Shown piece by piece: positions 38,186-52,100 of a stretch of 64,000 nt of DNA. The notes under the pieces were generated by a model. It saw only the letters and a program-made list of their open reading frames with translations. It was not told the origin of the DNA and searched no databases. The stretch covers positions 23,776,330 to 23,840,329 of the forward strand of contig CM067566.1 of NCBI GenBank assembly GCA_034336665.1, read 5' to 3'. Source of the stretch: Luscinia megarhynchos (Eukaryota; Chordata; Aves; Passeriformes; Turdidae). Both the position numbers and the translations under genes were made by a program. Every line of letters begins with the position of its first letter. The first letter of the stretch is position 1.

Positions 38186-39566
38186 TATAGGTTAAAGTAG
38201 ATATTAAGCATTCTCATATTAAATATACTGTAAAACAGCAATGAAAAGCAAAAACGACTTATCAGTAACAGCAGCATTTTCCTGCTGAAAAACAGAGCTT
38301 GTTTTGATGGAAAGAAAAAATTAGATGGTCTAGTGTTGTTTTCAGTCTCAAAGGAGCCATTTTGAAAAGACTATTTCTAAATAGAGTAATCTCAGCACCT
38401 TTTCTCTTGTATAGCAAATCTTGTTACTCTTAAAATGAATTGGTGAGGGTAGAAGAGGATAATATAAGAACAGGCTGTTTGATGAACAGCATCAGAGCAA
38501 TAATTAACTTTACTCTCTCCTTTCCCAATTAGCTTGTTTCAGAGATGATAAAATACAGTTACTAAACTAACAGATGAAAAAATAAGGCTGGAATGTGCCA
38601 TGCCCCTGTCAGTGAATGCTGAGAAACACTCAAGCTCTCAGTGAAAATGAAGATCAATGTCAGAAAAAGCAAGTGTCCTTCCCATGTGGTCTGAGCCCAT
38701 TTTGCTCACCTGACAAGAAAATACTGTATTTGGTAAAATGCATATTCTAGCTCCATTGGAACTTTATGCAGATGAATAATCACTAGTATGCATTCCAAGA
38801 ATTGTGCTCCAAGAGGTAGAAAATCATTTTATGAAGTATACCTCCAGTCAACCTTCTTAATGACAAACACATTCCCTTTGCCTAGTGTATTCTAGGAAAT
38901 ACTGATGTTTCATTCTCTCTGTCACATCTACTTTTGCAGGGCTAAGTCTTGGTTACCAATTAGAATTGGTTAAAGGCCTTGAAACATATGTGTATTGTTA
39001 GCCAAACAAATAGATATAAAATAATCATCCTAGAGTAATTATTTCATGGCTTACAATGATTGATAAACTCAAAGGAAGCAAAGCAATGGGACAGCACCCA
39101 ATTCCTGATTTAAAGTGCTACCTAATCCAGGCAATACTTGGCTACAGAGACATATTTTCTAGGAGAGATCATAATGAATCTAAAAGGTAGTATATGAGAT
39201 TTCAATTATCTATTTTGGTGTGAGATACCCACAGAACACTTTGAAAATGCAGGGGAATGTTATCATATGCCTTGCTGAAACTTGGCTTAGATATTTTCTG
39301 ACTGCTGCCTTAATGTTGCACTGGGAGGTTCCTGCTGTAAATGGCAAAGAACTGGACTTCTCTGTCCTTAGAAAATTATTGCATAATATTTTTCATGGTG
39401 ACTGTGATGGTTGATGAAAATTTCCTGGAAAAATTTTCTCTGGTTAATGCTGTTAAGAAAATTGTACTATACTGAATTTTGTGTTGGATTTTTCTGATGT
39501 GAAAGGAGTCATAAAGATGTAGAGATAGAACTAGGGAGAATAGCTTCCAACAGAAAAAGAGTAGGT

Positions 39567-39780
39567 CTAGATTAGATATTAGGAAGAAATTCTTACTTTG
39601 GGGGTTATGAACAGGTTGCCCAGAAAAGTTGTGGGCATCCCTGGAAATGTTCAAGGCCAGGCTGGATGGGGCTTTGAGTGACCTGATTCAGTGGAAGGTG
39701 ACCCTGACTATAACATGGGGGCTGCATCTAGGTAGTTTAAAGGTCTGTTTTCAACCCAAACCATTTTATGATTCTATGAT
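39567..39780 (+). mobile_element. CR1 LINE 3' fragment, sense, intron 1
   Basis: TAGATATTAGGAAGAAATTC, AGGTTGCCCAGAAAAGTTGT, TCAAGGCCAGGCTGGATGGG, GCTTTGAGTGACCTGATTCA and the tail CCATTTTATGATTCTATGAT are a recognisable 3'-terminal CR1 piece. A short stretch including the 'gaggtggtgaggca' part of the consensus is missing near 39604. Confidence 0.9.
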
Positions 39781-40000
39781 TTTCTCTGGTAGTGGAAATT
39801 TCAAGGTTCTTGGCAGTCCAACTCTTTACAAGCAAAAAAGATTACCTGTGGGACCATGTGGCTGGCTCTAATATTGTATTGATATTTTTTTTGTGATCCA
39901 TAGTATTATGTTTTACTTGGTGCCTTTATAAGGCTAATGAGAGGGGAAAAGGACACCAGCAAATTGAATCACACAGATCTCTGCAATAATTAAGGGATAT

Positions 40001-40034
40001 TCAAATAATAGCCTATTATTCAAATAATAGCCTC
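40001..40034. repeat. Duplicated TCAAATAATAGCCT with an inverted repeat
   Basis: TCAAATAATAGCCT occurs at 40001 and again at 40020. The junction also forms a perfect inverted repeat, AATAATAG at 40004-40011 and CTATTATT at 40013-40020, with one base between. It lies in intron 1. Confidence 0.8.
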
Positions 40035-43000
40035 TCTTAGCCTCTTCCCCAGACAGGAGGCTCTACCTGAAGGGTAATACAAATGTCACAGGACAGTCTA
40101 GGAACATCTTGTCTGGCTTCTACTGAATACAGGAATGGTTCAAAGAACTGCACAGTGTGAAAGGAGGTTGTTGGACCTTCCTTGTTTTGGCTTCTAGTGC
40201 CTCACATAAACTTCTGAGAGCAAAACTATTTTCAGCAGCTCCTGCCTTTCCCTCTTCAACCTTTGTGAGGAGTTTCCTTGTAGAACAAAGAAAAGCTTCT
40301 TCTTTCTTACCAACCAGAGGAACATTGCCAAGAGTCTTCCCAGAGACTCTTTCTTTTTTTTTTATTTGAGAAGAATTTCTTGGAGATGTCAAATTGGTAA
40401 ATATGAGGTGAAAGACAAATAAGGACTGAGCAAGCAAAAGAGAAACAAGCATTATATTACAGTGTTTCTTCCCAGAAGAAGTGAAGACTTAGGTTAGAGT
40501 TAATCACAGATTTGCTTCTGATTTTCAAATGTTTCATTTTATCCTATCATATGCTGAATGGCATAAATACATTACTAAGAAAATGCTGATAGAACTTTCA
40601 GCACTTGATAAATAAAAGTCCAATTAGATGTGGGCAGATAGTGATCTTCTTTCAACTAATTTGAACATAATTTTCATTTATTTGAAAAAAAAATTTGCCC
40701 TGGCTGACTTGACAGCATTGCTGTGCCCTGTTGAACAGGAGCTGCTTTTACCCCAGAGTCAGAGCTAGACGTGTGTGGCACACTTTGGCTCTAGAGGCTA
40801 CAGAGGCAGAGGAAACAGGGTCTGGCAGAGCCCATGAGCCCTGGGGAGATAACCTGTCTCTTATCAGGGCTCAGGTCGCCTGTGAGCAGGCTGCAACCTG
40901 GCTGTGAGTGTGTGCTGGATGAGCAGCAGTAAGGACACTGGGAGGTGAGCTCTGCTGTGGTCTTTGCACCCTCTGAGCCTGCCCATAGCTGAAGCATTCA
41001 TTACAAAGAGCAGGGAGAGGCCAGGTCATGCCCTGTACTCCTTTGCTGTGGTATTACAAGTATTTTTTCTGCTTTGAAGTGAAAACACTTTGCTATCCCT
41101 TGAACAGCAGTCTGTGCAGAAAAGGTGAGGAAAAGCTTGCAGTGGCAGGAAAAGAGACATGATGTTATATTGTAATATTGGAGGAACAGAAAGGGTAACA
41201 ACACATACACATGGTGTCAGAGGATAGATGGTTTTTCCTATTTTAGTATACTGCCAAGTGATTTTAGGATAAAAGCAACAGTATAAATACCACATGCAGT
41301 ATTATTATTACTTTTGTTATTTTTCTTCTGACATCCCCAACATTGACATACAGTCTGAAAAATAGAAATGGATTACAGACATATACAAATATGCTTTACC
41401 AATATCTGAGGTATAATTGCATCCTGCATCTATTTCACACTGAACGATTTTGAGGATGTCAACATTCAAGAGGTAAAACTGTGCTATTTTACAATCAGCA
41501 GTATATGTTCTGTTTGTAGATAAGAGAGACAAGAGAGACAAGAATAGTCCAGGAGTTAGAAGATCAAAGAATTCAGGTTGCTGCTGGATCATTGCCCTTC
41601 TCTGTAACTGTGCCCAGCTCCTAGGAGTTATCCAGCCCTATGAAATACAAATAGGAACAGAAGAGATGTCTCATGTCCTGTGTTATGACAGGCAGAGCAG
41701 CCTGGGCTCCTACACAGCTTTTGGAATTTTGGTGAATTCCTAGGGCTGCTGTTTGTGGGTGAGGTGAGTTACAGCACACAGCCTGACAAAAGCCACACAA
41801 GCATTTGTGCTATTTTAAGAGCTGAGAAAAAGTGACCTGATTGCACTTTTTTTGTTTTTTTCTTTTTTTGAAACAAAGCTAGTATTTGTTTGGAAGTATC
41901 CCAGACTCTCTATCTTGTTTGGGAGTGCAGCTCTTGGTGGCCTCACTTGTAAATTGGTATCAGTGGATCTTCTCAGCTTGCTGACAGTCATGGAGTGGCT
42001 ACTGGTGATATCATTCCACTGCCCTAGGGGGTCAAAGATGACAAGTCCTACAGTTTATAGTCCCTGCAACTGCCAAAACTGTATAAGAAAAGGTCTAGTG
42101 TTATTTATAAGAGAAGGCCAGTACATGCTTTGACTTGGGTGTTTGAGTGCTGTGTTGCAAAAACTAGACTTCAATCAATTGAGCTTTTCCTAATATGTAT
42201 GGCTTCCTCAATTTGATAAAGTTCTGAATTTTACTGGATATTGATGTAGTGCTGGGTCCTTGAAGGCAATGCAAACAGGACTGAAGTCTTAATGTAGCAA
42301 AGTACTTAAGAGAGATGTAGATTCAAATTTACATGTGCACTGTGCTTTGTTGTGTGAGGGCCCATGAAGGTTGGACTGCAAACAGTGAAGTGGATGGGAA
42401 TGGGATTTCATATGAAGAATGCACACCAAGGTTGGGGACTGCTTGAAACAGCTCCAGTATGTGTAAACAGGTCTTACTTGCCAAAGAAAAGCATTTTACT
42501 TTGGTAAATGCAATCTACCAAATCAATTCTCCCTGAAAAGTGGCATTAAAGCTTTTATTTGAACCAAGCAATCAACAAACAGAATGGACTAGTTCACAGC
42601 ACCATTAGCATTGCTCTGTGTGGTTATGATGGCAAATGCTGTGGGTTCTTCTTGAACATAGACCATCAATCTGCAGTCATCTCATTAAATGTTGCATGTT
42701 TTCATATAAAGAGCAACTTGATGGAAAGCATGTTTTTCATGTAATGCTATCCATTTTTGAAACAGTGTGTTCTCATGGAGAATCATGTAGGAAAAAATTG
42801 AAACACTTTGGTCATAGCTTTTGACTTTTATCAAATTATCCTCCAGAAAGTATTCACTACTTTTAATATGTATTTTAGATGTCTTTTAAAATGCAGAAGC
42901 TAGTAAAAGCTTCTAAATCTTGCAGAAATTAAATGCTTAAATTTTGGCACTTTTTCCCCTGCAGAACTTCTTCAACAAGAAACTCACAGATATTTTCTTG

Positions 43001-45139
43001 TCTTCATTTTATGAGTGTAAAATAAAAATAGAAAGTTCAAACCAGATTGTGATCAGAAGATTATTGTTAAATCACAATTCTTTCTTGCCATACAGTTATT
43101 GATACAAATTCAAGCTATAAATGATGGAATTCCAATTATGAAGTAAGCAGCTTAATTAAAAGTTTTTAGACATGCAAGCATACATACAAAATGTATATGT
43201 ATGTATGTATAACTTGTTTTCTTCTGCTCAACATTTTTGTTAGATGATGAGTGTTGCATTTACTCACTGAAGCATGTCTGGCACAGGGTTAGTAATGTGC
43301 TCTAGATTCCTGCCTCAGCCTAGCAAGTGAAGCAGATACTTCTGCCAGCCTGATAGTATCTAATTACAGAGCCAAGGGGTGCATAATTCAGCAGAACACT
43401 CTGAGATGCTGAAAGATGATATTGTGAGACAGAGAAGGGTATATCAGCCCTTGATTTAGGTCACACAAGCAATTCAGTACTGCATGAACAACATGCTGAG
43501 TATTATACCTGAACATAGTAAAAACCTTTAAGAATGTCATATATGATAAAGCATTTCAGCTTTTATCAAAGCACTATACCAGATAATTTTTTTTCATTTA
43601 TTATTTTTTCTTTAAAATAATCAAATGTAAATTTGTGCGTGATGCTTCCATTGAAATGAATGATCTATGTATATGTATGTTAATAGCTGTTCTTTTCAAC
43701 TGACAGGGTTAAAATACATGTTTATACTTTTTTTCTAGGGAGAGGATTAAAAACAATGCTGTGACTACTTTGATAGTGTTGCTCTCATGGTTTTCATTTG
43801 CAACCAAATGACAATGAGGTTAATGTCATGAGTATAGTATTCCTCTCACTGATGGACTTGTCTGTTTGTTTGCAGACATGGTTGTATACAAAGGTTTTCA
43901 AAAAGCAAATTTCACCACTGTTTTAGGAGCAATCACTTTATGCCCCAAGGGATAGCAGTGGTCCTTACACTACAAGCTGAAAAGCATTGGCTTGGTCTAC
44001 TAATAGCTATTAGTAATGCTGCACAAATATCCTTGTTAAGGGTTTTGATCCAAACATAAAAAGCCACTCAAAGTCAGTGAGGCAGACAAAAATGTAGTAA
44101 AATATATTAAAGAAAATCTATAGTGTTTTAGAGCGTGATTCATGGTGAATATACTGAACAATTTATTTAGTATTGTTATTCAACAGTTAATTTTATAAAT
44201 TCTCCACACAAACAGAAGTGAAATATCTGCTCAGACTGGCAGGACTGGTCAGGGCCAAGGTAATTATGAGACCAATAGAAAAACATGGACACTTCTGCTG
44301 CTGCTTCAGATGCTGCTGGGCCCAAAATTCAGGGATAAGATATAGTGGGAAAGTCTGAACCCCCCCCAGAGATATTTGTGAGAGATTCGTGGTGTTTATC
44401 TGGCTTTCAGAAGAACCATGGAAACTCCTGACTGTTGCACTGCTTTTTCAGAGCTACTAAGAGGTCTGTTAGTATTGTCGAGGCAACTGTTATAGAGAAA
44501 AGGTAAATTCTCAAAGACATGCTTTAGGAGTGTGGTTCTCAAATATTTCATATTTCTGAAGCTCTAGTGATATACAACAGTTTTATTTTTTTATAAAAGA
44601 CAACCCAAAATTTTCAAAAAACTTGGATATTCACATATTCTGTAATATATTTGTTGTACAGTTATATTGACCACTGGGATTTCTTTTAAAAAAGGTTCAG
44701 GATGTCTTATTTCAGTGACCTTCTCTCTGTTTTATCATTTACTTTGGTTTTGGTTTTACTGACTGTCTTCTTTTTTTTTGGGGGGACTGGGGTCATATTT
44801 TTCCTGTTTTTGTTTATGCATTTAGTTTCTACTACTCTTGCTCTCTCAGTATCCTGACATTTTAGGGTTTGGTTTATCATCTGGTTTTGGTTAGTTCTGT
44901 ATTTTCAGCCATTTTTCAGTCCCCAGCATCCTTTCATTTGCTTGCTCATCATCTTGCCTTTTCTTTTTCAACAGCAATTTCTTCCTTTCTCTTGTGGTGC
45001 CACTTTGTAATGAGCTCACAAATTTGAGCCTCATGGATGACATCCCTCAAGATTTGCCCAGTTAAGGATTATATTTAGTTGCAGCCATGTCAAATGGATG
45101 CCAGTGGGATGGCAGAGGGATGGATTTCTCCCAGTTGTA

Positions 45140-45287
45140 CATCAGGACCAGGATGGACAGGGCTTTGAACAAACTGGTCTAGCAGGAGGTGAACCTGCTC
45201 CTGGCAGGGGTGTTGGAAGCAGGTGATCCTTAAGATCCCTTACAAACCAAACCATTAAATGATTCTATGATTCTATAATTCTACAAT
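45140..45287 (+). mobile_element. CR1 LINE 3'-terminal fragment, sense, intron 1
   Basis: GGATGGACAGGGCTTTGAAC, CTGGTCTAGCAGGAGGTGAA, GGTGATCCTTAAGATCCCTT and CAAACCAAACCATTAAATGA are followed by two and a half copies of the terminal microsatellite ATTCTATG, so this is the true 3' end of an element truncated at its 5' side. Confidence 0.88.
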
Positions 45288-48281
45288 TTACAAAAGCCCT
45301 GTCTGACCTGATGAAGAAGTCTGGGAAAAGACTGAGTCAGGTTCAAATTAAGTAAAGTGTTTTTTTCATGGTCAATCATGAAGAGGATTGAACTGGTGAA
45401 GTAATTACTCTTTCTCTCTAGACACAAAAAAAGGGCAGCTGTTTCTTAGGCTGGAAGTGGCAGCTCTGCTGTGAAGTCATGAAGGTCATGCCTCTGGCTG
45501 TTGCTGGCAACTTGACACTCCCAAGAAAAATGCAAGCTCTTCAGGCTGAGGCAGTACAGCAGAATGTGCCCTTAGACTCTTGGGGAGATGGTAACATTGG
45601 GCTGCTAAACTAAGAGATGTAAATTACGTAGAGGATTGTTATTAAAGCAACTTCATTTCCCCCTCAGAACTTAAGTCCCTTCCTTCTTTCCAGACAGGCA
45701 CTTTCTCTGAAGCATAACCTTGGCCCATGTGCACAGGATTTCCTGAATATGACACAATAATTGCTGCCTTAGGCCAAATGGTATCCATAAGTGTTGCTTA
45801 TTATCAAAAGAGAAAAAAAGCCCTTGCAACAGTGTTAGAATAGTAAAGTAAAAAGAATACTTTTATTTGGAAGGTTCCAGGTGTCCCAGTGGTGATGGGC
45901 ACTCCTGGCTGGATTTCTACAATTTTTGTAAGGTTAATTAATTAGGATATCTAATGGTACATCCTATAGGAGATTCAGTTGCCCCAGAAACACATCCCTG
46001 GGTCAACTCCTTGGAGTTGGTCCAAGGGCTTCTTTGCCCCACTTCTTGTTATGACTTCTCAGATTCTGGTTGGAAACAAAATGTTCTTCTTGTAGGCCCT
46101 CTTCCTGACAATAAGATAAACAGTATTTCAGGAATGTGTTATAAGGTTAGCTTATTGTTCTAATATCTAGGGGAAAAGGATAGGAAAAGTACTGGAGCTA
46201 TAGCCATGCATTATCTATCTAAAAAGATATGAAAAATATATGAAAAGCTTAGGGATCATAACCTTCTTGCTTCAATGAGAATTCCACCTACAAGAAGTGC
46301 AAATAAGTGGTTAATGTAATTTGCTCCATTGGTACATTCATCTGTTCAACTTCAACAGCTTTATTAAAATTTTGTCATGCCCATTAAACAGAGAACAGCC
46401 TTCTGTTTAATTTCATCTAGAGTTTTATATGCATTTGTGAGTTACATGAGGTGATTCCAATTTCAAGTTTGCAAAACAAAATTGTAAGACTTCATTTTCT
46501 AAAGTGTCTTTCTTTTCATTTGCTTACATTGCTTGTGACTAATTATGCTTTTGCCACGGTTCCCACCTAGGAAAGGAAAAGCACTGTGTTTACTGGTTTA
46601 CTTCAAGAGTGTAATCTGGTAATTAAATATTACAGTTCGCAGCCTTTATATTGAAAAATATTTATATTAGAAAAATAAGAATTAATATAGCTTTCTTATT
46701 GTAAACCTCTGGTTGTTCATTACCAATGTGGTTTTCAGAGAGGTTACAAGAAAGATTTCTTTCTATGGTAGAGGTCCTTGCAAGGAAAAGTTGTATATAT
46801 TTGTAGCACATAAAACAAGGTTTTTATCAAACATTTTTTCTGAAGAATAGTTTGATTAATGTCCTTGATACTTTTCGGGGCAAACAATGGTATTTCTTCA
46901 CTGCCATATTAGGAAAGAAGAAAGGAATAAACATAAAAGTGACTCTTTTTACACCCCTTCCACTTGATATCTTTCCGGATCACTTTACAACTTTCCATTT
47001 TTCCAGCTCTTCAGCACCTTATTTATATGCTGTAGGGACAGCCACAGTCCTGATGCTTCACTAGATAATGACTGTCTGTGCCTATTCTGCCAGCCTCTGG
47101 TGTCTGGGAACAAGCAGCATTAGAGATTAGAGCTATGGAGGAACAAGAGCTTCCATTCTGTTGAGTAGTTTTGCACTTCAATATGTATTGACATTCCAAA
47201 GAGGAAGAAATGAGGAATATGTGAAAATTTCTATTTAAGAAGTATTTTAAGAACTTCTTTTGGTTACTTATGAAAACAACAAACTCCTCTTCCTTCAAGC
47301 AAACCGTATGTGGTTACTAAAATGTTTTGCAGTATTTATGTAGAGTAATTGTCTTTTATGGAGAGAATGAGCTAATTCTTTCACTTGGAACACGTGAACA
47401 ATGTGCTGGAGGAGAGTCAATGCTGCAGTAGCAGTATAACAGATTTTCAACCTAGAAAATGGGCTGCAGAAAAGTAGCCCATTTTAATAAAACTTCTTCC
47501 TAAAATTGAATTTCTGACATCCATTCTAAGAGAAAAAATATTGACCTATCACAACACAGATCCTTTCCTGAATGGGAGAGAAAAGCCATGGCTACATATC
47601 TTGGCAATTACCCTTCCAGCATTCTATAAGTGATCTGTGAAATGCAAATATTTTTTCTGAGAACTCTTTACTATACTGTATAAAGAATCTTGTAAACACC
47701 TCTTTAGGCAGAATATACTTTTTCAAGTACTTTTATTATTGGATAGGTAGTAAGATAAATCATGGCAGGTTATATCACAAAATCTGCAATGGCATCTGCC
47801 CAATTTAACAACTATGTTTTTATAGTTAATTCATGAGATAGGTAAAAAATTATCTATTCACCCATCAAGGTTCATTTTCCATGCAGTACTACACTGTAGT
47901 AGAGGTATCCTTGCTTTTATTTTCTAACTTGTGTTTTGCCTCCTGGAAGACTGACGAAACAATTAAATATAGTTTGCTGAATACAATGCATAATTTGGAG
48001 AGCTTGGAAGTGCTTTGTCATCCTTTGAAAAAGCTGGGATTTCAGTTATATATTTGAACATAATATCTTTGTTTAGAAGAATGATTCTCAGGCTTCTTGA
48101 AAATCTATCACACTCTCTTGGGCAAATTAATCCCTGTAGTATTTACATGATCTAATTTTTGTCATCCTAGAAAGGAAAGAAATAACATAAATTTTGCTTA
48201 TTGAAAAGTGGAGTAAAAAGTAAAATCTGAATTATAGCGTGAAACTTTCTCCAGCTAGCTGCAGTAGGTTTTTAATTGGAC

Positions 48282-48311
48282 ACTGAATACACATATACTG
48301 AATACACATAC
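48282..48311. repeat. 15-base tandem duplication
   Basis: ACTGAATACACATAT is followed directly by ACTGAATACACATAC, about 610 bases before exon 2. It is a simple two-copy duplication with one difference. Confidence 0.85.
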
Positions 48312-48921
48312 TTTTTAAATTGTTGTTTGGATGTTAGAATAATTTGTTGTGGAACTACATTAAAAATTAGGGATACATCTGTACCTTCTGCAGTCATAAT
48401 CTAGTTCAACATGGAGACCTAAAGTGCTCAAAGTTAATATTTGGCCATGGACATGCTCAGGCTTAGATTAAGCTCTTGTCTTGAAACAGATTGTCAACAA
48501 CATCTAAGCTCACAGGTTTAGTCTTAGTCTGGGTACTACCAGACTCGCTTTGTGCAAACACAAGTGACTAAATTAATAGAATCAGACATCAGGGGAACAG
48601 TGTCAATTTATTCACGTTTTGAAGTACACCAGGATCTAAAATATATCAGTTTCTTGAAAATATATGTTGATTCAACATATTTAAGACTTTCCAAAAAAAT
48701 CAAGTTGCATCTTACTTAAACAACTTGAATTGCCTTAAATTGCTGTTTTCAAGAACTTCCTTCCTCCTGTTTCATCTTCACATTTGAAAAAATGTTGAAT
48801 GTTGGGTTTTGTTTTTAAAATGCTGGGGTTTTTTTCTTAAGTAATATTTTAAATAAAATTGCTCAATACTTGGAAAATACAAAACCTTTGCTTCAAGTAA
48901 TGGGAACTATTTTTTTTCCAG

Positions 48922-49161
48922 GTCTCATCAGTCCCAGAGTTTGGCCGCATAATCATTTATACTACCAGTCTTCGTGTGGTGAGAACCACTTTTGAAAGAT
49001 GTGAACTGGTCAGAAAGATATTTCAAAATCACAGGGTTAAGTTTGAAGAAAAAAACATTGCTCTGAACAGTGATTATGGAAAAGAACTAGATGAAAGGTG
49101 CAGAAGTGTCTGTGAAGTTCCCTCACTCCCTGTTGTGTTCATTGATGGCCATTATCTTGGG
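48922..49161 (+). CDS. GRXCR1: GRXCR1 coding exon 2, glutaredoxin-like domain (residues 146-225)
   Basis: The exon follows a T-rich tract and the acceptor TTTTTCCAG, and ends in GGG before the donor GTAAGT. It encodes most of the glutaredoxin-like fold: a first beta strand ([14 protein letters not shown], residues 153-166), a helix with Cys172, a second strand ([10 protein letters not shown]), and the segment [13 protein letters not shown] (213-225) which holds the expected cis-proline (Pro215) and starts the glycine pair of the glutathione-binding loop. A CPYC-type dithiol active site is absent at the position after the first strand, where TTSLRVV is found, so ordinary glutaredoxin catalysis is not expected from sequence. 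Cys205 and Cys209 form a CRSVC motif. Reading through the donor meets a TGA within five codons, as expected for intron sequence. Confidence 0.96.
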
Positions 49162-52100
49162 GTAAGTAAAGCATGAACCTATGTTTTATTCTGCAGCTGG
49201 GATGAGCAGATGAAAATCCTGATGAATGAGAAGCAGGAATTTTAGTAAATTGCATACAATGCTGCAGTGATGGTAACAAGCTAAGACAGAAATCCTTCTG
49301 TAGTATGCACTGCACAGATCCTCACTGATAAGATTGATCTGAAGATGCAAAAGATAACCAAGGAGAAACTACCAGGAGGAGAGTAAGAGGCAATAATACA
49401 TCTAAGATATCATCTTTTACTTTTAAAATATCTTATTTTGCAGTTGAAACCTTGAAAATCTAGAGAAATTGATTTTTTTTCCTTATGAGAACCTGTGTGT
49501 ATGATTGATCTAGGAAGATGAACACACACAGCATAAACCTGTCATTTAGTAATATCTGTGTTGAATAAGAGACTAACTCTTGTGTCAGACTTCAAATATA
49601 CATTGAATTTTAGATGATGTAGTCTGTATCAGGATCTGTAATCAACTGAACTTATTTTAGATACAAAATTGGTTAATACTTACTTCTTAAAAAGCCTAGC
49701 TGTAAAAGAGAAGAGCCCAACTCTGCCCTAAAGAAAGACATAAACTCCAAATGGAAAACTAAAGTCCCAATTTGTACAGGATTATTCTAGGTCTAGAAGC
49801 CTAATGACATTTGAAATCACCTTTTCATTGAACCTGTACTTTTGAAATGTATTTCTCATAGACAAAAAAAAAGTCTGGAAAGTGGCACAAAGAAAACAGT
49901 TTGAAAACTCAGAGAAGGTATTTGTCTTGAGTGGTGAAAAGCTGGCAATTAGAACTAACTGTGAGACTATGATTTGTGAAGGCAAACTATATTTAAACAC
50001 AGTGAGGTTACTGTGTTTGCATCACTTAAAGCTTTCGTTTTCACAAGACATTAAGTAACAAAATACAGTGCAACCAGCAATCAGGGATAATAAATATTGG
50101 GCCTGTATGAACACTTTATCCGTTTTTCCCTGTCTCTTCCAGACTTTCCATGTGTTCTGCATGAATTAGGCTTCACTGAGCATTGTACCAAATGCATTTG
50201 CTTTCCTAGGCCTTGCCAGACCCTAGAGCAGCTGTAAAACCACCTGTGTGCAGAATATTAGCAAACAGTGATTTTTACTTCATTGTAGAATATGCTTTTA
50301 TCAAAACTTGATTTGGAGAGTTCTCCAGCCAGTCAAGAGTAAAAGTGCTGCATTCAAGAGCAGTTTAAAATTCAACAGGATTCAGATGAAGATCTGCTCA
50401 TCTAATTATTATCTAAAAAAGTGTAAGTAGTGAGTTATATTTGACTCCAAGAAAATCTCAGTCCACGTATGACCAATTTGTCAAAAGAATTCAGATTAGA
50501 TACTGAAATGGATTAAATAAATTATTTGCTTAACTGTAGGAAGTACCTGGATACAATCATTTTGGTATGATGGATGGCCCATTAAGTCACTGCAGTTGTT
50601 TTTCTTTGTTTTGTTTTCTTTGTTTGTTTTTGAAGATTGTGAGAAACTTGCTTTCTAAAAGATGTGTGATAGAGTAAAAACCAATAAAATCTCATTAAAA
50701 CTCTCAAAGTACTGTATGAGATTCTTTGGAGAGATATAGAAATGAAGGCAATTAGGAAGGTAGCTTTGTATGGAAGAGACAAATCTACCTCCTACAGGTA
50801 AAGAAAACTGAAATGATTTAGTGCTGTGATCTACAGGCATTGTTTGCAGCAAGGCAACTACACTTACACGGTTTAGCACAAGAAAAATAAAAGCATTGGA
50901 CTGCTAAAACCCAGGAAGTTCCCCAGATATGAGGTGTGTTTTCCTGCTTCTTTTCCTTTCTCTTTTTAAAATTTTTTTCTTAACTTGATGAGACACACTG
51001 TAGTTAGCTGGAACAAACTTTAGCTTAACAAGAGAATTAAAGTTATTCCATGTAAGAGTACCATTATTTGTGGAAAAGCAGCTTTGCAGGCAGAGAACAG
51101 CATGAGACAGCTCCTGAGCTCACAGAGAGCTGATGGCAGCATGTGCATCACCTCCTGCACAAGGTTTGTGCCTTCCACACCCTCCAACAGTTATCATCTT
51201 GGGAGGCACTGCTGCTTGTGCAACACCACTCAGGTGTGCTTCAGCTGAGGTGAGAAGTGCTTTAGTGTGATGAGGAAGGCAAGCTCAGTGTGAGCAGGGC
51301 TAACTGGGCTGTGAGCAGAGCACCTGTGCCTGGTGGGATGCTGGGGAGGGAGAGCCCAAGATGAGCCTCTCACTTACCCTGGAAAGAGACCTGTGTGCAC
51401 TCCTTTTGTTTGGGAAACATGGCAAGTCCCACTATTTGATAGCATTTATTTCTCTGTCTTACTATGTCTTCAAAAGAGAGTTTGAAATTCATTTATTTAG
51501 AGAAATAAGGAGGGGTGCATGTTGAGAAGGTCTGGCAATGAAGGATTCCCCTCACTCCCAGCTCTGTCAATTCACCTGCAGAAGACAGTGCATCATCACC
51601 CCAAAGGCAGTATGTTGGCTGGAACCTGTGCTAGGCTTGTGTTTCATTAAAATGCTATTGAGAACTAATTAAAGAATTTGGTCTCATTGGTAACAGTGGA
51701 TATTTCTATAATGCTTTTTATAATAATTAAATTCTGATATGCAAATGAAACACAGAAATCCCAAAACCTGGTGTGTCAGTAAATAAATTTCCTTTTCTTT
51801 CTCCTCTTTCTTTCTTCTTTTTTTTTTTTTTTCATTTTGAATATTTGTTTCCCAAAAAATCCCTCCCTGAAGGAGATTGCATGTAACAGTACAAAGGAGA
51901 ATCTATATTGAGCTATGCAGCTTTCAATGAGTCATAAGGAGAAAAAAACCCCAACCCTAAAAAAAATATGAACAGTTTTGAGTTTTGAAATGTGAAAAAT
52001 TATTCTTAATGAGATAAAAGTAACAACAGCACCAAAACCCAGCATAAATGGATCTGATAGAGTATATTGTTCCCAAGCTATTCAGAAGCATGGACAAAGT

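Larger units (their letters stand above)
21383..48921 (+). other. GRXCR1: GRXCR1 intron 1
   Basis: A 27.5 kb phase-0 intron, starting GTGGGT and ending TTTTTCCAG. It carries the GC-rich island with X-boxes, the two long pyrimidine arrays and four CR1 fragments (30930, 38003, 39567, 45140). GTTGCTGGCAAC at 45500-45511 is a further X-box-like pair of half-sites without spacer. A locally GC-richer patch is seen at 40730-40990. No additional exon was recognised. Confidence 0.85.
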
